Assembly (NCBI RefSeq): GCF_004768465.1
Contig: NZ_SRMF01000003.1
Coordinates: 124,001-188,000 of the forward strand
Source: Natronospirillum operosum
GTDB taxonomy: Bacteria; Pseudomonadota; Gammaproteobacteria; Pseudomonadales; Natronospirillaceae
Direction: 5' to 3'
Length of the DNA: 64,000 nucleotides
Under the pieces are notes generated by a model. That model saw only the letters and a program-made list of their open reading frames with translations. It had not been told where the DNA came from and made no database searches. Of the stretch, positions 9,057 through 18,093 are shown one piece after another. The translations under genes were made by a program, and so were the position numbers. Position 1 is the first letter of the stretch, and each line of letters starts with the position of its first letter.

Positions 9057-9908
9057 ATGAATGCGCAGTCGATGCCGGAGTTGGTGATCTCAGACGCTGA
9101 TTTTCTGCGTTTTCGGGATCACTTCTATCGCAAGACGGGCATCCATTTCGAGCCTGGCAAGCGCTACTACGTCGACAAGCGGCTGCAGGAGCGCATGAAG
9201 GCACTGGGCTATGAGAGCTTCCGTGACTATTTCAACCACCTGCGCTTTGATCGAGATCAGGAACTGCAGGCGTTGACCAACCTGATGACGGTGAACGAGA
9301 CCTACTTCTTCCGCGAGGTCTATCAGTTGCACTGTCTGGTCAACAGCCTGATGGACGAAGTGGCCGCCCGCAAGCAGCCGGGGGAGCGCATCCGCATCTG
9401 GTCCATGCCCTGTTCTTCCGGTGAAGAGCCCTACTCCATTGCCATGATGCTGCTCGAGGAGTGGGCCAACCTGAGCAACTGGGATGTGGAAATTCTGGCG
9501 TCGGATATCGATACTGCAGCCTTGGACAAGGCCCGGCAGGGGCGATATGAGCAACGGGCTGTGCACAGTGTGCCGACGCACTATCTGCAGCGCTACTTTA
9601 CGCCTGATTTCAACGCCGGACGTAAACAATATCAGCTGAAGGACGATATAAGGGACAGTGTAGGATTCACGCGGGTCAATCTGAACCTGCCGGCTGAAGT
9701 CAGGCAGATGGGCAGGATGGATATCATTTTCTGTCGCAATCTGCTGATCTATTTCGACGAGCTGTCGCGTCGACAGGCCGCAGAGCGGCTGTACGAGGTG
9801 TTGCGGCCCGGCGGCTTTATCTGCCTGGGCCACTCCGAGTCGATGAGCCGGATCTCGCCGCTGTTCAGAGCCCGCAAGTTTCCGGATGCATTGGTATACC
9901 AGAAATAG
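9057..9908 (+). CDS. cheR: Chemotaxis protein methyltransferase CheR
   Basis: S-adenosylmethionine-dependent methylation of receptor glutamates. The 283-aa protein has the N-terminal helical CheR domain and the SAM-binding domain with PCSSGEEPYSIAM, the adenine-site region ILASDIDTAALDKA, and the IIFCRNLLIYFD and LRPGGFICLGHSES motifs. There is no C-terminal TPR extension. The receptors in this operon show no obvious NWETF-type tether, so CheR probably docks directly on the hairpins. ATG 9057 is preceded by GAGG at about 9043. Confidence 0.95.
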   Translation: MNAQSMPELVISDADFLRFRDHFYRKTGIHFEPGKRYYVDKRLQERMKALGYESFRDYFNHLRFDRDQELQALTNLMTVNETYFFREVYQLHCLVNSLMDEVAARKQPGERIRIWSMPCSSGEEPYSIAMMLLEEWANLSNWDVEILASDIDTAALDKARQGRYEQRAVHSVPTHYLQRYFTPDFNAGRKQYQLKDDIRDSVGFTRVNLNLPAEVRQMGRMDIIFCRNLLIYFDELSRRQAAERLYEVLRPGGFICLGHSESMSRISPLFRARKFPDALVYQK

Positions 9909-9931
9909 ACGCAACCACCTGGAGTACAGGT

Positions 9932-10324
9932 ATGACGATTCTGATAGTGGACGACGCCCAGACTGTGCGCAGTTACCACCGGGACATTCTCGAACAGAGC
10001 GGTTTCGAGGCGGCCGAGGCCGCCAACGGACTGGAGGCGCTGGAATATATGCGGCGTCGCGGCGAATCCGTGGCGGCGTTGCTGGTGGACATCAATATGC
10101 CCCAGATGGACGGCTATACACTGGTACGAGAACTGCGTCAGGACCCGGAGCTGGCGGGCTACCCTGCCATCATGATCTCTACCGAGTCCGAACTCCATGA
10201 TCAGGATCTGGCCTTTCAGGCCGGCGCCAACGGATATCTGATCAAACCGGTACAGCCGGATCAGTTGCTGCGTCAATTGTCCCTGATCGCCGGACATGCT
10301 CTGGCTGCAGAGGAGAGCGCCTGA
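9932..10324 (+). CDS. Single-domain response regulator (CheY-like)
   Basis: A 130-aa receiver with acidic pair D7/D8, phosphoacceptor D53 (LLVDINMPQMDG), switch residues TES and conserved Lys in YLIKPVQ. It has no output domain. It starts at ATG 9932 with GGAG at 9921-9924. Its stop overlaps the cheA start (TGATG), so it is translated with the kinase and is a likely phosphorylation target or phosphate sink. It cannot be said from sequence whether this or the CheY at 14.2 kb contacts the motor. Confidence 0.9.
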   Translation: MTILIVDDAQTVRSYHRDILEQSGFEAAEAANGLEALEYMRRRGESVAALLVDINMPQMDGYTLVRELRQDPELAGYPAIMISTESELHDQDLAFQAGANGYLIKPVQPDQLLRQLSLIAGHALAAEESA

Positions 10325-13122
10325 TGGACAAGCTGATGGCACAGTTTATTGAGGAAGGCCGGGATCTGGTCGGCAGCGCCGCCCAGGGTCTGCTGAAACT
10401 GGAAAAGGCACCGACTGATCCGGAGCTGCTGGATGGTCTGTTCCGTGATGTACATACCCTGAAAGGGTCGGCCGGGGTGCTGGAGCTGAACCCCATGGTC
10501 AGCATGGTCCACGTGGGTGAAGAGCTGCTGCAGCGGGCCAAGGAAGGTGAAGGCACCCTGGATGCAGAAGCCATAGATGTGCTGCTGGACTGCATGGATC
10601 TGCTCAATGTCTGGCTGGATGCGCTGGAAGGCAGCGGCCAGTTGCCGCCCCAGGCCGCCACTGACGGAGATCAGCTTGCCGGGCGCCTGCAGGCCGTTCT
10701 GACGCGCGAATTCAAGGTTGAGGCTGCGCCGGACACATCGGCTGCCGAGGCTGGTGGCGAGGGTGTCAGTTGGGGTCTGTTCGATGATGCGCCGCCAGCG
10801 GACCACAGCAACGCCATGGCTGCACCCGTCTGGGTGGCCGAGTTGCCCGAAAACGAACGCCGGGAGCTGTGGCTGTCCGCCGCTCGCGCGGATAATGAGC
10901 CACCGCTCTGGTGCCTGGAATTCCGCCCTGAAGCCGACTGTTTTTTTCGCGGTGATGACCCCCTGTTCATGGTCCGGCAAACACCGGGCCTGAGCAGTCT
11001 GGCCATTGATCTGCACGCTGTGGACGAGGACCCGGCGGCGCAGGACGTATTCCAGTGCCGGCTCTGGTTTGGTCTGCTGGCCCGGCAGTCGGCGCCGGTG
11101 CTGGATGAGCATTTTCAGTATGAAGGGCAGACTGTCAGCCGCCGGCCACTGCTGTCCGAAGCCCTGGTTCAGCCCAGTGGCGAGCCGCTGGGCGAGCCGC
11201 TGGATGCGGCCGTGCTGAATGACCTGCATACCTTCTGGGCGCAGGGCAAGACCGAGGCCTTGCTGTCCAGTCTCAAGGTGCAGCAGGAACTGCTGAATCC
11301 GGCGACGCGGGAGGCCAGCCTGCTGCGCTGGATGACCGATGTGGTCACCTGGCAACCGGACGACGCACTGGTGTTTGACACCCTGCTGCAGGCCCTGCAG
11401 AGCCCGAGCGAGGTACTGGATGAAGCCGGCCGCATCGACTGGCTGTCGCTGGCCGGTGCGCGCTCCGAATCCCGGGAAAACGGTTCCACGGAGCCAACTG
11501 AGACAGTCGCACCGGAACCGGCGGCGGCCACACCGCTGCCCGAGCTGTCACCTGACGATCCGCGTCTGGGCTCGGTGTTGCAGGATCAGGTGCGGTTGCT
11601 GAAGCAATGTCGAGAGCCGGCAATCAGAGTCGGCGCCGGGCGGTCCGTGCGCACCGTGCTGGACCATGTGGCCCGGGCGCTGGCGGTGTCTCTGCCTGCC
11701 ACGCTGGCCCGGACCGCCGATGCCGATGATCTGGAGCAGTGCCTGCAGACCTGGCTGGGTCAGCAGGCAACTTCACCGGCGGCAGCGCCGAAACCGCCTG
11801 TAGCCGCGCCCCCTCCGGCCGCTGCGCCCGTTGCAGCACTGGCAGAGTCGGCCCCCGGTTTGTCCGATGAGCGGGCTGACCGGGGCGGTCGGGAAAGCCA
11901 GGCACCGGTGATTCGGGCCTTCAAGGTGGATCAGGAGCAGGTAGAAAACCTGGGCGATCTGGTGGGTGAACTGGTGGTGGCCAAGAATGCCTTGCCGTTT
12001 CTGGCCCATCGTGCGGAGCAGGTATTTGGCGAACGGCAGCTGGGACGGGAAATCCGCGAACAGTATAATGTCATCAACCGCATCACCCGAGCCCTGCAGG
12101 ACGCCATGATGGAGGTCCAGATGCTGCCGGTGGCACATGTCTTCGACCGCTTTCCGCGGTTGGTGCGCGATCTGTCCCGCAAGCTCGACAAGCCCATCGA
12201 TCTGACCATTGACGGCGAAGACACCGAAGCCGAGAAGCATGTTATCGAGAGCCTGGCAGACCCCCTGGTGCATCTGATGCGCAATGCCATTGATCATGGT
12301 ATCGAGTCCAGAGCCGAGCGCCAGGCAGCCGGCAAGGATGAGGTCGGCAAGATCAGTCTGCAGGCGTGGCAGGACAATGAATGGGTGGTCATCGAGGTGG
12401 CGGATGATGGTGCCGGCATAGACCCGGAGAAAACCCGCCGCAAGGCCTATGAGAAGGGGCTGCTGGATGAGCGTCGCCTGCATGAGATGACCGAACAGGA
12501 AGCGATAGAGCTGATCTTCATGCCCGGCTTCTCGACCCTGGAAACTGCCTCGGACCTGTCCGGGCGGGGCGTTGGCATGGATGTGGTGCGGACCACGATC
12601 GAGAAGTCCGGGGGCCGCCTTGATGTCGACAGCCGCTTGGGTGAGGGCAGTCGCTTCCGCCTCTGGTTGCCGCTGTCGATGTCGATCAGTCAGGTCATGC
12701 AGATCTGGATTGACGGACAGCGCTATGGCATCCCCATGGACCAGGTTGCGGAGACCGTGCGGCTGCCCCGCAAGCGACTGCATCAATTCAAGGATCGCGA
12801 GACCGTCATGTTGCGGGACCGGGTGTTGCCGGTAAGTCGGGCGCGCGAGCAACTGGGCCTGGAGCCGCTGGACGACGGTGGCACCGTGGCCTTGCTGGTG
12901 GTGCGCTATCGGGGTGAGCCGGTGGCGCTGATGGTTGATGATTTCAGTGAAGGGGTGGAGGTCATCCTCAAGCCCATGGAGGGCGCTCTGGAACAACTGG
13001 GCGTTTACCAGGGCACGGCTCTGCTGGGTGACGGCAGCGTGCTGCTCGTACTCAATCTGGCTGTGATGCTGTCGTCGGTGAAACTGGAGGAAGAGGTCAA
13101 TGACCATTCAGGTGAAAGGTAA
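10324..13122 (+). CDS. cheA: Chemotaxis histidine kinase CheA, long form with extra middle region
   Basis: Autophosphorylating kinase core of the pathway, 932 aa. The N-terminal Hpt domain has H44 in the HTLKGSAG motif. The dimerisation, ATPase (N box NAIDHG, G1 DDGAGID, G2 GRGVGMDVV) and CheW-like P5 domains occupy about residues 535-925. Between Hpt and kinase lies an unusually long stretch of about 400 aa. One part (residues 175-265) contains WCLEFRPEADCFFRGDDPLF and resembles a domain I know from other long CheA proteins; another is a helical segment followed by an Ala/Pro-rich linker at about 480-520. It overlaps the STAS gene by 23 nt. Confidence 0.94.
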   Translation: MDKLMAQFIEEGRDLVGSAAQGLLKLEKAPTDPELLDGLFRDVHTLKGSAGVLELNPMVSMVHVGEELLQRAKEGEGTLDAEAIDVLLDCMDLLNVWLDALEGSGQLPPQAATDGDQLAGRLQAVLTREFKVEAAPDTSAAEAGGEGVSWGLFDDAPPADHSNAMAAPVWVAELPENERRELWLSAARADNEPPLWCLEFRPEADCFFRGDDPLFMVRQTPGLSSLAIDLHAVDEDPAAQDVFQCRLWFGLLARQSAPVLDEHFQYEGQTVSRRPLLSEALVQPSGEPLGEPLDAAVLNDLHTFWAQGKTEALLSSLKVQQELLNPATREASLLRWMTDVVTWQPDDALVFDTLLQALQSPSEVLDEAGRIDWLSLAGARSESRENGSTEPTETVAPEPAAATPLPELSPDDPRLGSVLQDQVRLLKQCREPAIRVGAGRSVRTVLDHVARALAVSLPATLARTADADDLEQCLQTWLGQQATSPAAAPKPPVAAPPPAAAPVAALAESAPGLSDERADRGGRESQAPVIRAFKVDQEQVENLGDLVGELVVAKNALPFLAHRAEQVFGERQLGREIREQYNVINRITRALQDAMMEVQMLPVAHVFDRFPRLVRDLSRKLDKPIDLTIDGEDTEAEKHVIESLADPLVHLMRNAIDHGIESRAERQAAGKDEVGKISLQAWQDNEWVVIEVADDGAGIDPEKTRRKAYEKGLLDERRLHEMTEQEAIELIFMPGFSTLETASDLSGRGVGMDVVRTTIEKSGGRLDVDSRLGEGSRFRLWLPLSMSISQVMQIWIDGQRYGIPMDQVAETVRLPRKRLHQFKDRETVMLRDRVLPVSRAREQLGLEPLDDGGTVALLVVRYRGEPVALMVDDFSEGVEVILKPMEGALEQLGVYQGTALLGDGSVLLVLNLAVMLSSVKLEEEVNDHSGER

Positions 13123-13366
13123 ACTCTTGAAGCTGGTGGACAGCTGCCCGGTAGAGGAAGCAGAGACTCTGTATGAAAAGTTGCTCGACAAGCCGGATGT
13201 CAAACTGGACCTCTCCGGGTGCCAGCATATGCACAGTGCCGTTCTGCAGGCCCTGCTGATGCAGCCGCGCGAGATCAAGCGGCCACCGACCGATGCCTTC
13301 CTGAAACAGATGGTGCTGCCGCGGCTGGAAATCGCCTGGCGCGACGCCCAATCTGATCATGGCTGA
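13100..13366 (+). CDS. Small STAS-domain protein
   Basis: An 88-aa single STAS-like domain. The segment VKLDLSGCQHMHSAVLQALL corresponds to the conserved strand and loop carrying the phosphorylatable Ser in anti-anti-sigma factors (D-S-A-x-L), here M-H-S-A-V. It starts inside the 3' end of cheA and overlaps the parA start by 8 nt. Small STAS proteins are found in some chemosensory and c-di-GMP operons as switch partners. No cognate serine kinase is encoded in the operon, so its regulation is unknown. Confidence 0.7.
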   Translation: MTIQVKGKLLKLVDSCPVEEAETLYEKLLDKPDVKLDLSGCQHMHSAVLQALLMQPREIKRPPTDAFLKQMVLPRLEIAWRDAQSDHG

Positions 13367-14156
13367 GCAGTGCCCGGTCATCGCCATTACCAACCGCAAG
13401 GGTGGCTCCGGCAAGACCACCACGGCGGTCAACCTGGCGGCCGAACTGGCAGCGCGGGGCTGGCAGATTCTGCTGGTGGACGCCGACTCGCAGGGCCACT
13501 GTGCGCTGGGTCTGGGCGTGGCGCCGCCGACCGGTCACCCGGGGCTGCATCAGCTGTTTCGCGATGCGCAGATCAGCCTGGCCTCTCTGCAGGTGCCGAC
13601 CCTGCAGCCCGGCCTGACCCTGATACCAGCGAATACGCGGTTCGATGGCCGTGTGACTGGGATTGAAGATGACCTGCTCGCGCGCGCCCTGTGTGAGTTG
13701 TCGGGCTATGATCTGATCATAGTGGATACACCGCCCTCGGTGGACCCCGTATTGTTGAATGCACTGCGGGCAGCCGACAGTGTATTGATTCCGGTAGTGC
13801 CGCAGGTACTGGGCAGTGCCGGGGTGCGTCAGTTGGCGCAGTTGTTGTACCAGGTGGCCACGCAGGGGCGTACGGATCTGAAACTGCTGGGGCTGTTGCC
13901 GATCATGTGCGATCGCTCCATACCTTCGCATGCCCGGGTACTGTCAGAATTGGGTCTGACATTCGGCGCGCAGCGTATTTTCAGGGGCATACGTCCGGAT
14001 GTGCGACTGGCAGAGGCTTTTGGTGCCGGCCAGCCTGTCCGTGAACTGGCACCGCGCAGCCGCGGCGCCATGGATTATTTCATGCTGGTGGAGGAACTTA
14101 CGGCCCTGGCCGAGTTCCCACACCCGTTGTCGACTACACTGCAAGGCGACCGATAA
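13359..14156 (+). CDS. ParA-family ATPase, probable chemosensory-cluster positioning protein
   Basis: A 265-aa ParA/MinD-like ATPase with the deviant Walker A motif KGGSGKTT near residue 14, the Walker A' strand LLVDADSQG, and Walker B IIVDTPPS. It has no N-terminal DNA-binding extension, and no parB or plasmid gene is present. ParA homologues inside chemotaxis operons (PpfA in Rhodobacter, ParC in Vibrio) segregate or polarise receptor arrays. The soluble tandem receptor at the head of the same operon makes a PpfA-like role the best inference. It overlaps the STAS gene by 8 nt. Confidence 0.9.
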   Translation: MAEQCPVIAITNRKGGSGKTTTAVNLAAELAARGWQILLVDADSQGHCALGLGVAPPTGHPGLHQLFRDAQISLASLQVPTLQPGLTLIPANTRFDGRVTGIEDDLLARALCELSGYDLIIVDTPPSVDPVLLNALRAADSVLIPVVPQVLGSAGVRQLAQLLYQVATQGRTDLKLLGLLPIMCDRSIPSHARVLSELGLTFGAQRIFRGIRPDVRLAEAFGAGQPVRELAPRSRGAMDYFMLVEELTALAEFPHPLSTTLQGDR

Positions 14157-14191
14157 CCGTGGTTACCTGCTAAGGAAGAGGAGGAGGTGTT

Positions 14192-14563
14192 ATGAAGAAG
14201 GTCATGATCGTCGATGACTCACCAACCATACTGATGAGTGTTTCCGGTGTGCTGGAACGGCACAATCTGGAGCCGGCAACGGCCAAGGACGCGGAAGAAG
14301 CCGTCAGTCTGCTGGAAGCAGGGCTGAAGCCGGATCTGATTATCTCGGATCTGAACATGCCGGGCATGAATGGCATCGAGTTTGTCAAAAAGGTCCGGGG
14401 TATGACGGGGCTGCGCTTCACTCCCGTGCTGATGCTGACCACAGAGTCGCAACAGGCCAAGAGAGACGAAGCCCGGCAGGCCGGTGCTACCGGCTGGCTG
14501 GTCAAGCCGGTGCAGGGTGAGCAACTGATGCAGGTCATTCGCAAGGTGTTGCCCGGGGTTTGA
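14192..14563 (+). CDS. Chemotaxis response regulator CheY-like
   Basis: A 123-aa stand-alone receiver with D8/D9, phosphoacceptor D53 (IISDLNMPGMNG), switch Thr in LTTES and Lys in WLVKPVQ. A strong AGGAGG-type ribosome site stands just before ATG 14192. It resembles the CheY variants paired with soluble receptors. It is one of two single-domain receivers in this operon, so division of labour (motor output versus phosphate sink) is likely but cannot be assigned. Confidence 0.9.
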   Translation: MKKVMIVDDSPTILMSVSGVLERHNLEPATAKDAEEAVSLLEAGLKPDLIISDLNMPGMNGIEFVKKVRGMTGLRFTPVLMLTTESQQAKRDEARQAGATGWLVKPVQGEQLMQVIRKVLPGV

Positions 14564-14606
14564 GAGATACTTCAGTACCGTGCACTGACACCATGAGGTT
14601 AGGGTG

Positions 14607-15971
14607 ATGACACAAGCCGACAAAGAACAGTCGCAGGGCAAGCCGGGTGACAGGCGCCTGGGCAGCAGGCTGGCCCATCGCCTGCTGCGGCAGTTTTTTC
14701 TGTTCATGGGGGCGGTCTGGCTGGCCCTGTTTGCCACCTACGACTGGCTGATGAGTCTGCTGGTTCAGTTGCCACTGCCGCCGTCCATTCTGGTCCCCAC
14801 CTTTGTAGTGCTGATCCTGTTGGTCGTGCTGGGCGTGCAGTCACTGTGGTCAATGCTGCGCCAGGGCGATGTCATATCCGGCGCCTCCAGCATGCTGAGC
14901 TACTTTTCAGAGCAACTCAAAAGCTATGTGGCGGCCATTCAGGTGGTTGAAACAGCGCTGGATGAGCGGCAGCCGCTCTATGGCATCCTGACCGGTCATC
15001 TGCAGCGCACTAATATGCAGACAGAAGAAGCCGTCACGGCGTTGATCAGCAAGCTCGACGAGATGCACGGTGAAGTGAAGAAGTTCGCCGGCACCATGGG
15101 GGAGCATACCGCCTCCACCGATCAACTGGCCGAAGAGTCCAACCGAAAGGCCGAAGCCAATCGCCAGGCGGTCGACAATGTGTCCAGCCTGATCGAGAAG
15201 CAGAACAGGCAGATGATGGAGAACCGGGAGAAAGTGCTTGCCGTCATGGAGCGCGCCACGGCACTGGAGGGCAGCCTGGCGCTGATTCAGACGGTGTCCG
15301 GCCAGACCAACCTGCTGGCGCTGAATGCCAGTATCGAAGCGGCGCGGGCCGGCGAGCACGGACGCGGCTTTGCGGTAGTGGCAGATGAGGTCAGAAAGCT
15401 GTCGCAACAGTCGGAAGAAGCGGCATCGCGGATCAGCGGCGAGATCGGACTGATGGTGGAGACGATCAAGAGCCAGTTCAAGGCCGAGCTGGATGACGCC
15501 GGCTCGGAGGAAGAGAAAGTCGTACTGGACCGGGTGGCCGAGCAGCTGTCGCATCTGGGGCAGGGTTACATGAGCCTGATCGATCAGCACCATGAGCTGG
15601 TCGGCGAGATGAAGGGGCTCAGTCTGCGCTTCAACGAGCAGGTGGTTGACGCCTTGAGCGAAGTGCAGTTTCAGGATATTGTGCGACAGCAACTGGAACA
15701 GGTCATTGACGGTCTGGAACGGCTTGCCAGAAGTGACCGGGCCGTGGTTGACCTGCTGGACAACCCGGAGCAGGAACCCGAGGCCAGCCTCCATATTCAT
15801 CTTGCGGAATATCAGCAGGGCTATGTCATGCAGTCGCAGCGACAGGTCCACAATGCGGCGCTGGGGCAGGGCACGGAGAAGAAGAACAAGAAGGATCAGA
15901 CCAGTGATGCAGGGCAGCAGGAACGGCCAGCGACGTCGGCAGGCACCCCTCCCTCCATTGAGCTATTCTGA
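14607..15971 (+). CDS. Membrane-anchored methyl-accepting chemotaxis protein with minimal periplasmic loop
   Basis: A 454-aa chemoreceptor. Two N-terminal membrane helices (about residues 29-50 and 60-83) are joined by only about 10 residues, so there is no periplasmic ligand domain. One canonical signalling hairpin has its tip at about 231-266 ([20 protein letters not shown]). After it comes a helical region and a polar C-terminal tail. ATG 14607 directly follows an alternative GTG at 14604. Sensing must occur in the membrane, in the cytoplasm or through a partner. Confidence 0.9.
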   Translation: MTQADKEQSQGKPGDRRLGSRLAHRLLRQFFLFMGAVWLALFATYDWLMSLLVQLPLPPSILVPTFVVLILLVVLGVQSLWSMLRQGDVISGASSMLSYFSEQLKSYVAAIQVVETALDERQPLYGILTGHLQRTNMQTEEAVTALISKLDEMHGEVKKFAGTMGEHTASTDQLAEESNRKAEANRQAVDNVSSLIEKQNRQMMENREKVLAVMERATALEGSLALIQTVSGQTNLLALNASIEAARAGEHGRGFAVVADEVRKLSQQSEEAASRISGEIGLMVETIKSQFKAELDDAGSEEEKVVLDRVAEQLSHLGQGYMSLIDQHHELVGEMKGLSLRFNEQVVDALSEVQFQDIVRQQLEQVIDGLERLARSDRAVVDLLDNPEQEPEASLHIHLAEYQQGYVMQSQRQVHNAALGQGTEKKNKKDQTSDAGQQERPATSAGTPPSIELF

Positions 15972-16031
15972 ATATCAGCAGTTAAAGGCCCTGCTGAACA
16001 TGAGCAGTGGCCGATTCGGTGGTATTGACTG

Positions 16032-17306
16032 ATGACACAGCAGGTCCCTGAGAAACCGCTGCCACTCTCCCGATGGCTGTCCAGGCGGCGCCAGCAATTG
16101 TCGGCACGCCTCTATGTATTGCATGAACGCAGCCGGCGGGTAACCGAACAGCTCGAGCTTGACGGCATGGATGTCGATCCGGCGACAGCGATAGGCACCT
16201 CTGAACTGTTGAAGCGTCTGTTGTCTGCCGAACGTCAGATGCGGCAGATGCTGGTGGACCATCCGGCGGCGGTGCTGGTGGTGGATCAGCAGGGTCATGT
16301 GCAGCTGTCCAATAACGCCGTGCGAGACCTGCTCGAGACCATGGGTCTGTCACAGGCCGACCTCTATATCGGGCAGTCGGTGGAAAACCTTTTCCCCGGC
16401 ATATTGAGCGCGGCGCAGATCGAGTTGCCGGCCGATCGGCAGCGCTGTGATGCCGGCCACCTGGTCATGGTTGTACGGCGTACGCCCGTGGTCTGGGGCA
16501 AGGGTCCGGCAACCCTGATTTTGCTGCATGACGTGACCCCCGAGGTTGATGCACGCCGTCGGCTTGAGCAGGCGGTGGCACGACTGCAGGACGTCAACCG
16601 ACTGAAGTCCGAATTCATTACCATGGCTTCCCATGAGTTCCGCACCCCGCTGACCAGTGTGCTGTCGAGTCTGGAGTTGCTGGAAGAGTATCTGAAACGG
16701 TCCGGCATGAGCCTGCCGCTGGATGTGATCGGTCGCATGCAACGGCACCTGAGTCGGTCCAAGGATGCAGTGCAGCATCTGGATCGCATGGTCGAGGATA
16801 TGCTGATTCTGGAAAAAACCCATGCCGGTCGGGTGCAGTTTCGCCCCGAGTCGGTCTGTATGGTGACCCTGGTGCGGGATGTCTTCGGCACCCTGGAGTC
16901 CATCTGTGAACAACAGGCCGTGCAACTGACTTTGCAGGGGCCGGACACCATGACCGTGCAGGCGGACTCCCGGCTGCTGCGCCATGTGATAACCAACCTG
17001 CTTACCAATGCCGTGAACTTTTCACCGCCGGGCGGACAGGTGACGCTGACGCTGACCCAGACTGATGAGCAGCTGTGCATCGAGGTTGAAGATCAGGGGG
17101 CGGGCATTCCGGCACCTGACCAGACCCGTATCTTCGAGGCGTTCTATCGCGGCGAGAACGGCAAGGCAGCGCCGGGCTCCGGTCTGGGGCTGAATATTGT
17201 GCAACGCTTTGTCGACCTGCATGGTGGCCTGATCGATCTGGACAGTGAGCCTGGCAGCGGCACTGTGTTCCGCATCACCCTGCCGCTGAGTGCAGCCTAT
17301 GAATGA
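16032..17306 (+). CDS. PAS-type sensor histidine kinase
   Basis: A 424-aa soluble kinase. A PAS-like domain spans about residues 75-170 (AAVLVVDQQGHVQLSNNAV). HisKA follows with H201 in MASHEFRTPLTS, then HATPase with N box TNLLTNAVNF, G1 DQGAGIP and G2 GSGLGLNIV. There is no membrane segment. It lies 60 nt after the MCP gene and 30 nt before the receiver-ankyrin gene, so the two probably form a kinase-regulator pair attached to the chemosensory operon. Confidence 0.9.
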   Translation: MTQQVPEKPLPLSRWLSRRRQQLSARLYVLHERSRRVTEQLELDGMDVDPATAIGTSELLKRLLSAERQMRQMLVDHPAAVLVVDQQGHVQLSNNAVRDLLETMGLSQADLYIGQSVENLFPGILSAAQIELPADRQRCDAGHLVMVVRRTPVVWGKGPATLILLHDVTPEVDARRRLEQAVARLQDVNRLKSEFITMASHEFRTPLTSVLSSLELLEEYLKRSGMSLPLDVIGRMQRHLSRSKDAVQHLDRMVEDMLILEKTHAGRVQFRPESVCMVTLVRDVFGTLESICEQQAVQLTLQGPDTMTVQADSRLLRHVITNLLTNAVNFSPPGGQVTLTLTQTDEQLCIEVEDQGAGIPAPDQTRIFEAFYRGENGKAAPGSGLGLNIVQRFVDLHGGLIDLDSEPGSGTVFRITLPLSAAYE

Positions 17307-17336
17307 CAGCCATAGAGACCAAGGGAGAGCCCCGGA

Positions 17337-18026
17337 ATGAACACGACGATTCTGATTATCGAAGACGAGCCGACGGTGCTGGACAATGTGGCAGAAATTC
17401 TGGAACTGGAGGGTTTCGATACCCTGCAGTCTCTCAACGGGGGCGAGGGTTTGTCGGTAGCCCGGGAGCACAAGCCGGACCTGATTGTCTGTGACATCAT
17501 GATGCCCATGATGGATGGTTTTGACACCCTGAAACGGCTGCGCTCCGAGCCGGAAATCAGCCAGATTCCTTTTGTCTTTCTGACCGCCAAGGTGGCGGAT
17601 GAAGACAAGCGGCTGGGACGCGAGCTGGGGGCAGATGATTACCTGACCAAGCCCTTCACCCGCGATGGCCTGATCAAGGCGATCCGGTTGCGGCTCGGCA
17701 AGCATCATGCACTGAGCGGACTGCAGCAGGAGCGTCAGCAGAAAACGGCACGCGGGTCGAGACGCAGTCAGGCCATGTTGATGCGCATCGCCGCCGTGGA
17801 AGGCGACCTGGCAACATTGCGACGACTGATTGCCGAGGTCGACGATGTCGACATGCTGGACGATCAGGGCAATTCGGCCCTGATGTTTGCCATCATGATG
17901 CGCAACGAGGAGGCAGCTCGGTTGCTGATCAAGGCCGGTGCCAGCACTGAGCTGAAGCATCGTGAGACAGGACTGACCATCAACGCCATGGCCCGGTCGA
18001 TGGGGTTGCGCAACCTCACCGACTGA
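17337..18026 (+). CDS. Response regulator with C-terminal ankyrin repeats
   Basis: A 229-aa protein: a receiver at residues 1-122 (D10/E11 pocket, phosphoacceptor D53 in IVCDIMMPMMDG, Lys in YLTKPFT), then ankyrin-type repeats at about 144-225 (LMRIAAVEGDLATLRRLI and NSALMFAIMMRNEEAARLLI). The output is therefore protein binding, not DNA binding or an enzyme. This is a rare domain pairing. It directly follows the PAS kinase, its likely phosphodonor. A ribosome site AGGGAGA precedes ATG 17337. Confidence 0.85.
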   Translation: MNTTILIIEDEPTVLDNVAEILELEGFDTLQSLNGGEGLSVAREHKPDLIVCDIMMPMMDGFDTLKRLRSEPEISQIPFVFLTAKVADEDKRLGRELGADDYLTKPFTRDGLIKAIRLRLGKHHALSGLQQERQQKTARGSRRSQAMLMRIAAVEGDLATLRRLIAEVDDVDMLDDQGNSALMFAIMMRNEEAARLLIKAGASTELKHRETGLTINAMARSMGLRNLTD

Positions 18027-18093
18027 ACCCTGAATTCTGTGTGCAATACGTTTTCAGGTTATGCAGTAGCGGCCTGGAGGCGCGAGGATCATT

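Noticed and set aside
10324-13122. A second Hpt domain in the middle of CheA
   Set aside because: The helical segment around residues 415-475 has no His-x-x-x-Gly phosphotransfer motif.
13359-14156. ParA gene as evidence of a plasmid or integrated element
   Set aside because: No parB, parS-like repeats, integrase or replication gene nearby; it overlaps chemotaxis genes on the left.
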